64,000 nucleotides of DNA from CBDFLS01 sp965249185 (GTDB lineage: Bacteria > Chloroflexota > Dehalococcoidia > Lucifugimonadales > Australimonadaceae): the NCBI GenBank assembly GCA_965249185.1, contig CBDFLS010000002.1, forward strand, positions 558,001-622,000. Reading direction: 5' to 3'. The notes beneath the pieces are model-generated. The model saw only the letters and a list, made by a program, of their open reading frames with translations. It did no database searches and was not told the origin of the DNA. Below are positions 55,339 through 63,757 of the stretch, in pieces; within the stretch, counting starts at the first letter, position 1; each line of letters begins with the position of its first letter. Both the position numbers and the translations under genes were made by a program.

Positions 55339-56199
55339 TCAAGCTGCGAGTAATCCTGCATAGAATCTTTGTTGAAAGGCCGCAGGTGACAGGAATCCCA
55401 GCCTGGCCTGGCGGCGCTGCCTGTTATAGAAGATCTCGATATATTCTGTCATATCTCGAATTGCTTCCTGTCTACTTCGATAATGACGGTGATGGACTAG
55501 CTCCTGCTTGAGTGTTCCCCAGAAGCTCTCCATCGGCGCATTATCAAAACAGTTCCCTTTCCCGCTCATGGATGATCTCAGGCCAGAGCGCTCCATAAGA
55601 TTTCTGTACTCCTGGGAGCAATACTGAGAGCCCCGGTCAGAGTGATGCATCAGTCCCCTCGCGGGGCGTTTGGCTCTCAGCGCCCGGAATAGAGACTGAC
55701 TAACCAGATTCCTGGTCATCCGCTCTCCCATGGCATAGCCCACGAGCTCTCCGGTGAACAGGTCCTTGTGGCCCGCCAGGTATAGCCAGCCTTCATCAGT
55801 CGGTATATAGGTGATGTCACTCACCCACACGGCGTTGGGCTGACTGACCTTGAACTGCTGGCCCAACAAGTTATCCGCAACTGGCAGTCTGTGCGCGGAG
55901 TTAGTGGTAGTCTTGAATCTCCTCTTCTGTTTACAGCGTATGCCGAGCTTTTGCCGGATCCGCTTGATCCGGCAAACACCCACCCGAACGCCATGCTCCG
56001 CCAGATCGCGCTGTAACCGTTCCGGGCCATAGGTCTGTCTATTCCGCTGGTGGGCCGCCATTATCTCCAGCTCCAGCCGCACTTCCTCCTGTGCCCGCTT
56101 GGACAGCGGCCGGTCCACCCACGCATAGTAGCCGCTGGCCGATACATTCATAATCCGTCGCATCATCCGGACTGGATACTTGAGCCGCAACTCATTCAT
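55339..56199 (-). CDS. IS3 family transposase OrfB
   Basis: 286 aa integrase-type protein with HTH_21-like N-terminus (RQTYGPERLQRDLAEHGV) and rve core: WVSDITYIPTDEGWLYLAG (first Asp), MHHSDRGSQYCSQEY (second Asp) and SFWGTLKQELVHHRHYRS after ME (Glu). It begins inside the end of OrfA (ATGA overlap), but reading one frame back from the A7 run at 56244-56250 stays open into it, so the active product is an OrfAB fusion made by -1 frameshifting, as known for IS3. The frame appears intact. Confidence 0.92.
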   Translation of the reverse strand: MNELRLKYPVRMMRRIMNVSASGYYAWVDRPLSKRAQEEVRLELEIMAAHQRNRQTYGPERLQRDLAEHGVRVGVCRIKRIRQKLGIRCKQKRRFKTTTNSAHRLPVADNLLGQQFKVSQPNAVWVSDITYIPTDEGWLYLAGHKDLFTGELVGYAMGERMTRNLVSQSLFRALRAKRPARGLMHHSDRGSQYCSQEYRNLMERSGLRSSMSGKGNCFDNAPMESFWGTLKQELVHHRHYRSRQEAIRDMTEYIEIFYNRQRRQARLGFLSPAAFQQRFYAGLLAA

Positions 56200-56513
56200 C
56201 GCCGCGTACCGGGCAGCGACTCCTTGGCAAAGTACGCGGCCGCTTTTTTTAGTATGTCCCGCTCCATCTTCACTTCCGCCAGTTCCTTCTTAGTCCGGGC
56301 CAAATCCATCTCTACTTCAGTCAAGGGCCTGTACGTCTTGCCGACATCTCCCAGTTTGCCGGCCCTTTGTGCCTTCACCCAGTACCCTAACGTCGATGGC
56401 GCCAGGGACAACCGGCGGGCTGCCTCCGGCAATGATAGCCTCTCTTCCGTTACCAGCTTCACTGCTTCCTGGCGGAATTCCCTCGTGTATCTTCCTTGAG
56501 GGACACCTTTCAT
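56196..56513 (-). CDS. IS3 family transposase OrfA
   Basis: 105 aa. A helix-turn-helix (YTREFRQEAVKLVTEERLSL, PEAARRLSLAPSTLGYWVKA) is followed by a leucine-zipper-like coiled coil ending DILKKAAAYFAKE. It binds the terminal repeats of the IS. ATG 56513 follows GGAGG. The codons CTA AAA AAA GCG contain the slippery A stretch that allows fusion to OrfB. Confidence 0.92.
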   Translation of the reverse strand: MKGVPQGRYTREFRQEAVKLVTEERLSLPEAARRLSLAPSTLGYWVKAQRAGKLGDVGKTYRPLTEVEMDLARTKKELAEVKMERDILKKAAAYFAKESLPGTRR

Positions 56514-56556
56514 ACTGACACCTCCGTCGCTCTATCTTATCCGACTTTGGTGTCCG

Positions 56557-57549
56557 TTTTTCCCATCCTATCTCACTGGCGCCGTCTTCGCAGAATCGGC
56601 CTCCGTCCTCTCGCTCCTCGACCACAAACGGCCGGTCCTCTTTTTTGGCCCATTCGGACAGCAGTGGCAGCACCATACTGCTCCAGACCTGCTGGTAGAT
56701 GGGGTTCGATGAGTCCAGCAAGAATCGGATCTTCGAGACCCTTGGGTTCGCGAGTGCCGGCAAGAGGAAGCTGCGAAAGCCTTCGGGGTAGCAGATGCCT
56801 CCCAGGGGGACCTTGAACCAGTACATCATGCCCCCACCCTTTTCGGCGAAGTCCCTGCCATCGCGCGCGACGGCCTCCCAGGGCCGGACGAGGCGGAGCC
56901 CTTGAGACGGAGCGGGTTCAGCTCGCTCCGTTCGCTCCGTCGTAGCCGGCTTCGGCCCCTCCGTCTTCGTGCCGCGGAGTTCGCTCAAGGGCTTCGTAAT
57001 GTTCGCGTTGTAGGGTTCGAAGACCTCGAGCGAGGGCTCCTCGGGCTTGACGCAGTAGTAGCCGTGCTCCTCCCAAGCTATTCGGCTTTTCGTAATCCAA
57101 CTGAAGGCGTCGGTGTAGACGGCGCGCGTGACGCAGGTGTGCCCACCGTCCGCGAGTGCCGTGGCGCGTGCGGCCGAGTCGACGTGCCGCCCGAAAACGT
57201 CCGTGAGCTCATCCGCGAGCCATTCTCCGCGGACCTCGCCCATGTCTATGCCGATCCGCACGCTCAAGTGCGGGTGGCCGTGCAGCCGTTCCTGGATTTC
57301 GATGGAACGTTCGACGGCGACAGACGGCCTGTAGAAAACGGCGAGCAGTCCGTCTCCCGTCGACTTGATGACCTGACCGGCCCCGTCGCGGGTGATGATC
57401 TCGGTCAGCAACGAGTCGTGCTCTTTCCGGAGCTTCTGGAAGGTGTGCTCGTCTGTTTTTTCGGTGAGGCCGGCCTTTAGCGCGGTGGACTCGCGCATGT
57501 CGTCGAAGAAGATAACGAGAACGGAGGTATCGCCTTGGGGCTCCTGCAT
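56557..57549 (-). pseudogene. adenylate/guanylate cyclase domain protein, N-terminal part, cut by IS3
   Basis: 331 codons up to the IS. The class III cyclase homology domain spans about residues 8-165: VLVIFFDDMRESTAL has the first metal aspartates (16-17) and VIKSTGDGLLAVFY the second (66), with VRIGIDMGEVRG and RATALADGGHTCVTRAVY following. It could make cAMP, cGMP or another cyclic nucleotide. A linker and then an unrecognised domain (MMYWFKVPLGGICYPEGFRS, KIRFLLDSSNPIYQQVWSSM) follow and are completed by the fragment at 55030-55323. The open frame runs on into the IS to 56317, but those residues are IS sequence. Confidence 0.8.
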
Positions 57550-57555
57550 GGCGAG

Positions 57556-57561
57556 ATTATA
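57556..57561 (-). promoter_or_regulatory. -10 element giving a probable leaderless cyclase mRNA
   Basis: On the minus strand TATAAT ends six bases before the cyclase ATG at 57549, so transcription would start at or next to the start codon. No ribosome site is present, in contrast to most genes here. Confidence 0.5.
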
Positions 57562-57720
57562 GTACGACGGGCGCGAGAGTTACACTCCATGCTCTTGTAA
57601 GGCCGGCGCTGGGCATGCAGCAATAGGCCCTCGCCCAAGCTGGCGAGAGCTTGCCGACGAGTGAGCTTGCGTGAGAGGGAACGCTTCGGGACCCGCATAG
57701 AGGTGCGGGACTCGTCCTGC

Positions 57721-59364
57721 CTACCCGAACAGGTCCTTTTTATCGCGCTGGCGCCGGGCCTGGAGCGAGAGGCCGTCGCCCGGACCGGTGGAGAGCTCGG
57801 CGTAAAGCTCTGGGCCGTACTCCCGCGTGTGGACCACCACCGGCATGGGCAGGGCGTGGCCGAAGATGAGCGCCTGCTGCTGCGGGTCCAGCCGCGAGAG
57901 CACCGTCTTGAGCTCCCGGGCGTTGGGCGCACCCGTCAGCACGGCGTCCACGTCGCGGTCGTTGTCGAGCTGACAGATGAGCCGCGTACCCACTTGGCTG
58001 AGCACCTCATCGTCGATGCCAGAGGGGCGCTGGTCCACCACCAGCAGCGTGACCGAGTACTTCCGCATCTCCCGGGCGATGGTGCCGAAGATGGTCTGGC
58101 CGGCCACCTGGGGGTTGAGGAAGAGGTGGGCCTCCTCGATGGTGATGACCAGCGGCGAGGGCTTATCCTGCTGGGCGGCCTGGGCCCGCTCGGTGCGCTC
58201 GCGGTACCGGTCGTGGATGCGTCGGGTCAGCAGATTGGCCACCAGGAGCTGGGCGATGGTGTCGTCGTAGTAGCGGCCGAACTCCAGCACCACGTGGATG
58301 CCACGTTCCAGGTGCTCCAGGATGGCGGCCACGGCGCCCTTGCCCTCGGGCGTCCCCGCGGCCAGAAAGTCCAGCCGCTCCAGGGGCCGCAGCCGTCGCC
58401 GCATCGCCTCCAGGGTGCTCGGGTGCTCGCCCGTCTCGACCACGAGGCCCTCGAGCTCGGTCGGAGTCAGGGACAGAAAGCGGGTGACCCAGTCGGCGCC
58501 GAAACGCCTGGCCAGGATGTAGGTGGCCTGTACTCCGGCGTCGGTCATGTTCAGGGCCGGGGCGAGAATGGCGATATCCTCCGGCTCGATCTCTTCGTAG
58601 CCGATGCGCACCACGAAATCGGGCGAGAGGCCCCGCTGGCGGGAGGAGACCTCGTCCAGCGAGAAGACGGCCACGCGGCCGCCGAAGAGCTGCTTCAGGC
58701 CTTTGACCTCGTGGCCGGACTCGCTGGTGGACTCCCAGCCGTACTCGTTGTGCATGTCGAACACCAGGTTAGTGGCCACGCCCCTCTGCAAGATGCCGGC
58801 CAGCAGGATGCGGGTGAGGTAGCTCTTGCCGGTGCCGCTCTTGCCGAAAACGCCGTTGGACCGCTTGACCAGCTCCCCCAGGTCCAGGCAGACGCGGGTG
58901 TCCTCCATGTCCAGGGGGCTGCCCACGTAGATGTGCCGGGTGTCCTCGCTGCCGAAAACGGCTTGAACGTCGTCGTTGGATGCGCGGTAAACGGGCGAGA
59001 AGTGGCCCGGCAGCGAGCGCGCCGGCTCGAGCGCCTCGTCGGTGCCGCTGATGGCCAGCATGGGCGTGACCTTGGCCATGGCGAAGGCGCTGGTGCCCGA
59101 GAGGACGCTGGCGGTGGCGGCATCGGCGTCCGGAGCGGTGGCGGCGAAGCGTGGGTCGGCGCTTTGGAGGCTCAGGTCGGTGACGATGCCGAAGAACCGG
59201 CGCCGCTCGCCCTGGACCGTGACGAAGGTGCCCGCCTTGACCTCCTCGGCGGAGACGCCGGCGCGGAGGCGCACCTCCAGCCCCTGGCTGAGCGAGCCCC
59301 CCATCACGGTGCCCAGGCGCGCGGCGGCCTCTTCCACCTCTTGCCAAGGGTTGTTATCGGTCAC
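57721..59364 (-). CDS. HerA-like ATPase (DUF87)
   Basis: 547 aa. An N-terminal HAS-barrel (GTVMGGSLSQGLEVRLRAGV, TFVTVQGERRRFFGIVTDL) precedes the RecA-like motor with Walker A GVFGKSGTGKSYLTRILLAG and Walker B PLVITIEEAHLFLNP; RQSGIDDE-like DQRPSGIDDEVLSQVGTRL follows. HerA forms hexameric DNA translocases and partners with NurA nuclease in archaea or with other effectors in bacterial defence loci. No NurA, Sir2 or similar partner is adjacent. A TTG 12 bases upstream is an alternative to the chosen GTG, which follows GGAG by six bases. Confidence 0.88.
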   Translation of the reverse strand: MTDNNPWQEVEEAAARLGTVMGGSLSQGLEVRLRAGVSAEEVKAGTFVTVQGERRRFFGIVTDLSLQSADPRFAATAPDADAATASVLSGTSAFAMAKVTPMLAISGTDEALEPARSLPGHFSPVYRASNDDVQAVFGSEDTRHIYVGSPLDMEDTRVCLDLGELVKRSNGVFGKSGTGKSYLTRILLAGILQRGVATNLVFDMHNEYGWESTSESGHEVKGLKQLFGGRVAVFSLDEVSSRQRGLSPDFVVRIGYEEIEPEDIAILAPALNMTDAGVQATYILARRFGADWVTRFLSLTPTELEGLVVETGEHPSTLEAMRRRLRPLERLDFLAAGTPEGKGAVAAILEHLERGIHVVLEFGRYYDDTIAQLLVANLLTRRIHDRYRERTERAQAAQQDKPSPLVITIEEAHLFLNPQVAGQTIFGTIAREMRKYSVTLLVVDQRPSGIDDEVLSQVGTRLICQLDNDRDVDAVLTGAPNARELKTVLSRLDPQQQALIFGHALPMPVVVHTREYGPELYAELSTGPGDGLSLQARRQRDKKDLFG

Positions 59365-60162
59365 TGCACACTCCAAATCTCCTGAGGGTCTGGGAGCCCG
59401 CTCGCGGTGGGCCTATCCCGCCTTCCGCTCGTGGTGAGGCTCTCGAACCACGGGCGGGGATGGTCAACCACAGTGCTTGTGCTCCATTCGTACTGATGAT
59501 CGATACGCAATTTACCCGCTGCGGCTCACTTTGGAAAGAGAACCCGCGCTGAGGTAACCGACTTGAGAGTTGAGGGCTTATGGACCTGACTCCAAAGAAC
59601 TGGTCCAGTCCTTAAGTTAGTGCCAGAGCAAGGAAAGGGAGTTTTACGGCGAAGAAGCGGTTCATGCCGGAAGAGAACATCAGGAGTTTGCGGGCAAAGG
59701 ACGTGAGCATCGGCTGGCGTCGGGCCAAAAGCTGCCTCCGCCGGGGCACCAGGTCCGGCCGCAAAAAATTCGAGTACTGTCTAGGGAGTCCCACCACGAA
59801 TACAAAGCGCAGCGCCTTAGGTTCCAGGCTCTCGATTCCAGAGGTCACCGTCGAACTGCCGAGGCCCAGGCCAGCGATGAGCAGCCGAATTTACGTGGTG
59901 CAACTTGCCGCGGCGGTTCGCTCCCTCGCCCGCTCCAGCCTCCACGGAACGCCGATTTCGCGCTCCAGGACGGCCCATTCCGCGCCCAGAGATGCGTTGG
60001 TCCGAAGCCTTGGAATGTAGTTTCCTGCCGTAGCCGTTGCAACGCATTGACAGTGGCGTGCGCCTATGCTACCGTCCTGCTCAATTCCGGCTTGTAACTT
60101 TAGCAAGCCGGTCGTGTTGTGTGGTCTTTCAACCAGCTTCAATCGACGTGAGGATGTATTCC
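59365..60162. other. 798-bp region without a supported gene
   Basis: Holds a dispersed-repeat phrase (CTCGTGGTGAGGCTCTCGAACCACG near 59428, related to the gaps at 22.7 and 35.6 kb). Open frames on both strands at 59612-60020 lack ribosome sites and known similarity; a minus-strand stretch (RQYSNFLRPDLVPRRRQLLA) might be a degraded gene end. Confidence 0.5.
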
Positions 60163-61362
60163 ATGCTGAGGCGATTTGTTGCGCTAGGCTCAGTGGCATT
60201 CATCGTGGCCCTGGTGGCCGCGGCCTGTGGTGGGGACGATCCGACGGCTACCCCGATCGTGGTGGAGAAGGAGGTCATCGTCGAAGTGACCTCCACTCCA
60301 ACGTCCCTCCCTCCTACGGCGACTCCCATTGACCCGAATACGGTTGAGGCCGAATTCTTGTTTATGACCAACCTACAAGGCCAGTCGTTCTTCGTCGAAG
60401 CGTACCGAGAGATGCTGGACCGCGGGACCAACGGCCGTATCACGCTTCAGCCTCGTGACGCCGAGCTGAGGGCCACGGCCACTGACTTCATCAATAACCG
60501 ACCAGAACAGTACAAGCGGACCCTCTTCTGGCAAAACGAGCAGGACCTGCTGCTTCACCAGGCGGGCATCAGCTTTACAGGCGGCGCGCCCCTGGACCCT
60601 GCTCCTCTGGGAACATGGCAGGCCTGGCCCGTGGCCTGTTCCTTCTTCATGACCCTGGACCCGAACATCAAGACGGTCTACGACCTGGCCGGCAAGCGGG
60701 TCCATGGCGGTAACCCCGGTCACCCTTGGCTGGCCGAGGTGGAGATAATCTTGAAAGCGGCTGGCATCCGCGACTCAGTGACTTTGATCCAGGGCGGCAA
60801 GGAATCCATCCAAGCGCTTCGAGACAGAGAGGTGGACGCCGTATACAACGCCAACCTCTCCGCCGACACCGACGATTCTGCGTCGGGGCCTGATGTCCAT
60901 CAGCTCGCACAGCTCACGGGCAGCCTGTTTGCCGTCGGCGTCGAGGATGAGATCCTGGAAGCGGCACGGGAGCAGAACCCAGCCTGGGCTTCAGTGGGCC
61001 TGCTGTTTGGAGTGCCGATGCGGCCTGGGAGCATGACAAAGGCGTATGGCGTTGACTACGACACGCTGCAAGGAGAAACCCGAAACTGCGTTGGCGGCGT
61101 CTCCGTCGTCTTCGCCACCAGCCCCGAAGCGGAAGAGCCACTCGTTTACGCCATGACCAAGGCCATCGTCGAAAATCTGGATGTCGCCGACGAGTTCTTC
61201 CCCTTCATTTCGGGGATCTGGAAGGAGCGGATGGCACACGCGTGGATGGAGCAGCGGTTCTTCCACCCTGGCTCCCGCCGCGCCTATGACGAGGCAGGCG
61301 TGACCTATGGCATCGAGGGTATCAAGGAGTGGCGGAAAGCCAAGGGATTGCCCAGCCTGTAA
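60163..61362 (+). CDS. TAXI-type TRAP transporter substrate-binding lipoprotein
   Basis: 399 aa. The signal LRRFVALGSVAFIVALVAAAC has a lipobox (AAAC). A Thr/Pro and charged-Val linker (TATPIVVEKEVIVEVTSTPT) of the kind common in Chloroflexota binding proteins leads to the ligand domain. Segments such as TVYDLAGKRVHGGNPGHPW, GGKESIQALRDREVDAVYNA and YAMTKAIVENLDVADEFFPF match the TAXI group of TRAP receptors. It would bind an organic anion outside the membrane. No TRAP permease gene is in the window. ATG 60163 was preferred over 60154 for ribosome-site spacing. Confidence 0.83.
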   Translation: MLRRFVALGSVAFIVALVAAACGGDDPTATPIVVEKEVIVEVTSTPTSLPPTATPIDPNTVEAEFLFMTNLQGQSFFVEAYREMLDRGTNGRITLQPRDAELRATATDFINNRPEQYKRTLFWQNEQDLLLHQAGISFTGGAPLDPAPLGTWQAWPVACSFFMTLDPNIKTVYDLAGKRVHGGNPGHPWLAEVEIILKAAGIRDSVTLIQGGKESIQALRDREVDAVYNANLSADTDDSASGPDVHQLAQLTGSLFAVGVEDEILEAAREQNPAWASVGLLFGVPMRPGSMTKAYGVDYDTLQGETRNCVGGVSVVFATSPEAEEPLVYAMTKAIVENLDVADEFFPFISGIWKERMAHAWMEQRFFHPGSRRAYDEAGVTYGIEGIKEWRKAKGLPSL

Positions 61363-61386
61363 CTAGGAGACCCATGCTGCGATGAG

Positions 61387-61424
61387 GAGAGGCCGGACTC
61401 TTGCATTAAGTAGTCCGGCCTCTC
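61387..61424 (+). terminator. strong hairpin after the TAXI protein gene
   Basis: A 13-bp perfect stem (GAGAGGCCGGACT with AGTCCGGCCTCTC) and 12-base loop, 24 bp after the stop codon. Little T-run. Confidence 0.7.
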
Positions 61425-61509
61425 GTCTGCCCCCTACACCGTCGGCACTGCGCGTTTGCGCCGTAGAAACATCAGGAAAATTCAGAGCTTCATTCGATAA
61501 CCACGCACC

Positions 61510-62307
61510 ATGAAAGTTGTCGGCTACACAGACCGATGGAGCGCCGCGCCCGGCGAGAAGCTCCGCTTCATGGTGAGCTGTAAAGAGCCCTCTTATCAGG
61601 CGAATATCGTACGTCTCATCCACGGTGATGAGCACCCCGAGGGGCCAGGTTTCAAGGAGGAGCCGGTCCCGACGCCGGCCGATGGTACGTACCGCGGCCG
61701 CATACAGCTCCTGCATAGCGGCTCTTACGTACTAGTGCCGGATGCCCCGCTCTTGCGCCCGAGTAGCGGCTTCACCCTACAGACCTGGGTCTATGCCACC
61801 ACGCCTCTAAAAGGGGTCCAGGGTATCCTCACCAAGTGGTGCGGCTCGGACAGCGCAGGCTACGCGCTGGTTGTGGAAGAGGATGGCGGCCTGGCCCTGT
61901 GGCTTGGAGAGGGTGGTGGCCAAATCGAGCGGTTGAGCACAGGCAGAGCGCTCCGAGCCCGTACCTGGTATTTCGTCTGCTGTGGTTTTGATGCTCAGAC
62001 CAAGCGGACTTTCCTCCATCATGAGCCGCTGGAGAAGTGGTCTATCGAGGACTCAAGGGCCGTGATTGAGCGGGTGACCGAGATTTCGAAGGTGGGCGAA
62101 AGCAATGCACCTCTGCTCATGGCGGGCTACTGTGAACGAATGGAGTCTGGGAGAGCCACCGTGGCGGGCCACTTCAACGGCAAGATAGACGGTCCGCGTC
62201 TCTTTGATCGCGCGCTCAACCCGGAGGAGATTGAGTCACTTAAGCCCACATTTCCCAGATCAGCCGCGTGGGTGCGTCGTAATCCGGTAAGAGTGCTGCC
62301 TATTTGA
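61510..62307 (+). pseudogene. N,N-dimethylformamidase large-subunit-like protein, N-terminal fragment
   Basis: 265 codons. The opening MKVVGYTDRWSAAPGEKLRF, PSYQANIVRLIHGDEHPEGP and the following LamG/concanavalin-like domain (FTLQTWVYATTPLKGVQGIL, AGHFNGKIDGPRLFDRALNP) match the start of dimethylformamidase beta-subunit-like proteins, which are normally about 750 residues. Similarity ends near EEIESL, and the remaining residues are unrelated up to a stop. An IS1380 transposase begins 94 bp later, so insertion probably removed the catalytic part. The small partner subunit is not seen. Confidence 0.7.
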
Positions 62308-62401
62308 GCCGCCTACCTGGGCATTATGGGCAGTGTGGGTGCTAGACTGGCCGAGCTAGCGGGTCTAGTTCTGGATACCGCAATCTCGCTGGAGGCACCC
62401 A

Positions 62402-63757
62402 ATGGGTGAAAGCTCCGACACCCCTTTGAAGCTCCAATTCGACCGCAGAGTCCGCCTGGATTTTCGTGGCGCTACCATCACCTCGGACGCCGGACTCCTG
62501 GCATGCCGCGAGCTTGATGCCGCTCTGGGGCTCACAGAGACAGCCAACGATTATATCCATGAAAGCCGCACCGGCCGCAATGTGCAACACCCGCTGTTGC
62601 CCTTGCTCAGACAATCGGTGTATAGCCGTCTCGCTGGCTATGAGGACACCAACGACGCTGAACGGCTTGCCCAAGACCCGGCTATGCGTGTCATCGTCGG
62701 GTGGCAAGGTACTGATAAGCAGGCAGCCAGCACCAATACTATGAGCCGATTTGAGACTGAGGTGTTAACCGAAGAGGAAAACCTGGATGGGCTTGCGCGC
62801 CTGAATGTTGAGTGGGTGGACAGGGCCATGGCCCAGACATCTCACCAGCGAGTTATCCTAGACATGGACAGCTCTGAAAGCCCGGTGCATGGGCAGCAAG
62901 AGGGAGTCGCCTACAACGGCCACTTCGAGTCCGTATGTTATCACCCGCTCTTCCTGTTCAACCATTTCGGAGATTGCGAAGGTGCAATGCTTCGCCCGGG
63001 CAACGTCCACAGCGCTGAGCGGTGGCGGGAGGTTCTGGAGCCCGTCGTGAAGCGATACCAGGAGAAAGGAGTCCGGCTGCTGTTCCGGGCCGATGCTGCC
63101 TTTGCCAAGCCCGAGGTGTACGAGTACCTGGAGTCAAGGGACACTGGCTACGCTATGCGGCTTCCGGCCAACGAGGTATTACAAGGAAACATCCGGCACC
63201 TGCTGAAGCGGCCCGTGGGCAGGCCGCCTAAAGCCTGCCCTGAGCCTGTCGAAGGGAAGCCCGTAGTCCGGTATCACGACTTCGTTTACCAGGCCCAGAG
63301 CTGGGACATTCCCCGGCGTGTGGTCGCCAAGGTGGAGTGGCGCCAGGGTGAGCTATTCCCGAGGGTCGGGTTCGTCGTCACCAACCTCAACCTACCGCCG
63401 GCAGGCGTAACCCACTTCTACAACGGGCGGGGCACGGCCGAGCAGTGGATCAAGGAAGGTAAATACGCCCTGAACTGGACGCGGCTCTCGTGTCACAGGT
63501 TCGTTGCTAACCAGGTGAGGCTGTGGCTGTTTGTGCTGGCCTACAACCTGGGCAACTTCATGAGAAGGCTGACTTTGCCAGAGTCAGTGAAACACTGGTC
63601 ACTGCGAAGCGTGCAGACCAAGCTCATCAAGATGGGTGGACGTCTGGTGCGGCATGCCAGGAGGTTGGTGTTTCAGCTTGCTGAGGTGGCAGTGTCCCGG
63701 GAGGTATTCCGGCAAGTGTTGGAGCGTATCGCCGGGCTCCATCCAGCACCAGGGTAG
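62402..63757 (+). CDS. IS1380 family transposase
   Basis: 451 aa. The DDE landmarks are VILDMDSSESPVHG (first Asp), RLLFRADAAFAKPEVYEYLE (second Asp) and GRGTAEQWIKEGKYALNWTR (Glu), and the N-terminus RVRLDFRGATITSDAGLLAC is diagnostic. Near residue 280 a short insert ACPEPVEG, coded by CCCTGAGCCTGTCGAAGGG at 63238-63256, interrupts the expected GRPPK-KPVVRYHDF. This is a dispersed repeat unit landed in frame. The transposase is otherwise full length. Element ends were not resolved. Confidence 0.92.
   Translation: MGESSDTPLKLQFDRRVRLDFRGATITSDAGLLACRELDAALGLTETANDYIHESRTGRNVQHPLLPLLRQSVYSRLAGYEDTNDAERLAQDPAMRVIVGWQGTDKQAASTNTMSRFETEVLTEEENLDGLARLNVEWVDRAMAQTSHQRVILDMDSSESPVHGQQEGVAYNGHFESVCYHPLFLFNHFGDCEGAMLRPGNVHSAERWREVLEPVVKRYQEKGVRLLFRADAAFAKPEVYEYLESRDTGYAMRLPANEVLQGNIRHLLKRPVGRPPKACPEPVEGKPVVRYHDFVYQAQSWDIPRRVVAKVEWRQGELFPRVGFVVTNLNLPPAGVTHFYNGRGTAEQWIKEGKYALNWTRLSCHRFVANQVRLWLFVLAYNLGNFMRRLTLPESVKHWSLRSVQTKLIKMGGRLVRHARRLVFQLAEVAVSREVFRQVLERIAGLHPAPG
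63238..63256 (+). repeat. dispersed palindromic repeat unit inside the IS1380 transposase gene
   Basis: CCCTGAGCCTGTCGAAGGG, related to CCCTGAGGCTCTCGAAGGG at 35644-35662 and its complement at 22852-22870. Here it lies in coding sequence and encodes PEPVEG. Confidence 0.75.

Larger units (their letters stand above)
55324..56556 (-). mobile_element. IS3-family insertion sequence
   Basis: A 1,233-bp element. The ends are inverted repeats: left TGGACACCAAA, right (inward) CGGACACCAAA. It encodes OrfA and OrfB with an A7 slippery stretch between them. No clear target duplication is seen (flanks AAA and CTA on the coding strand). It lies inside the class III cyclase gene. Confidence 0.88.

Noticed and set aside
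55321..56560. Target duplication for the IS3 element
   Set aside because: The three bases on each side do not match; only a two-base AC match is possible with shifted ends, too short to claim.
57721..59364. HerA-NurA or HerA-Sir2 defence pair
   Set aside because: No nuclease or Sir2 gene is adjacent; only the ATPase is present.
59612..60020. Two overlapping open frames on opposite strands
   Set aside because: Neither has a ribosome site, a recognised domain or coding-like composition.
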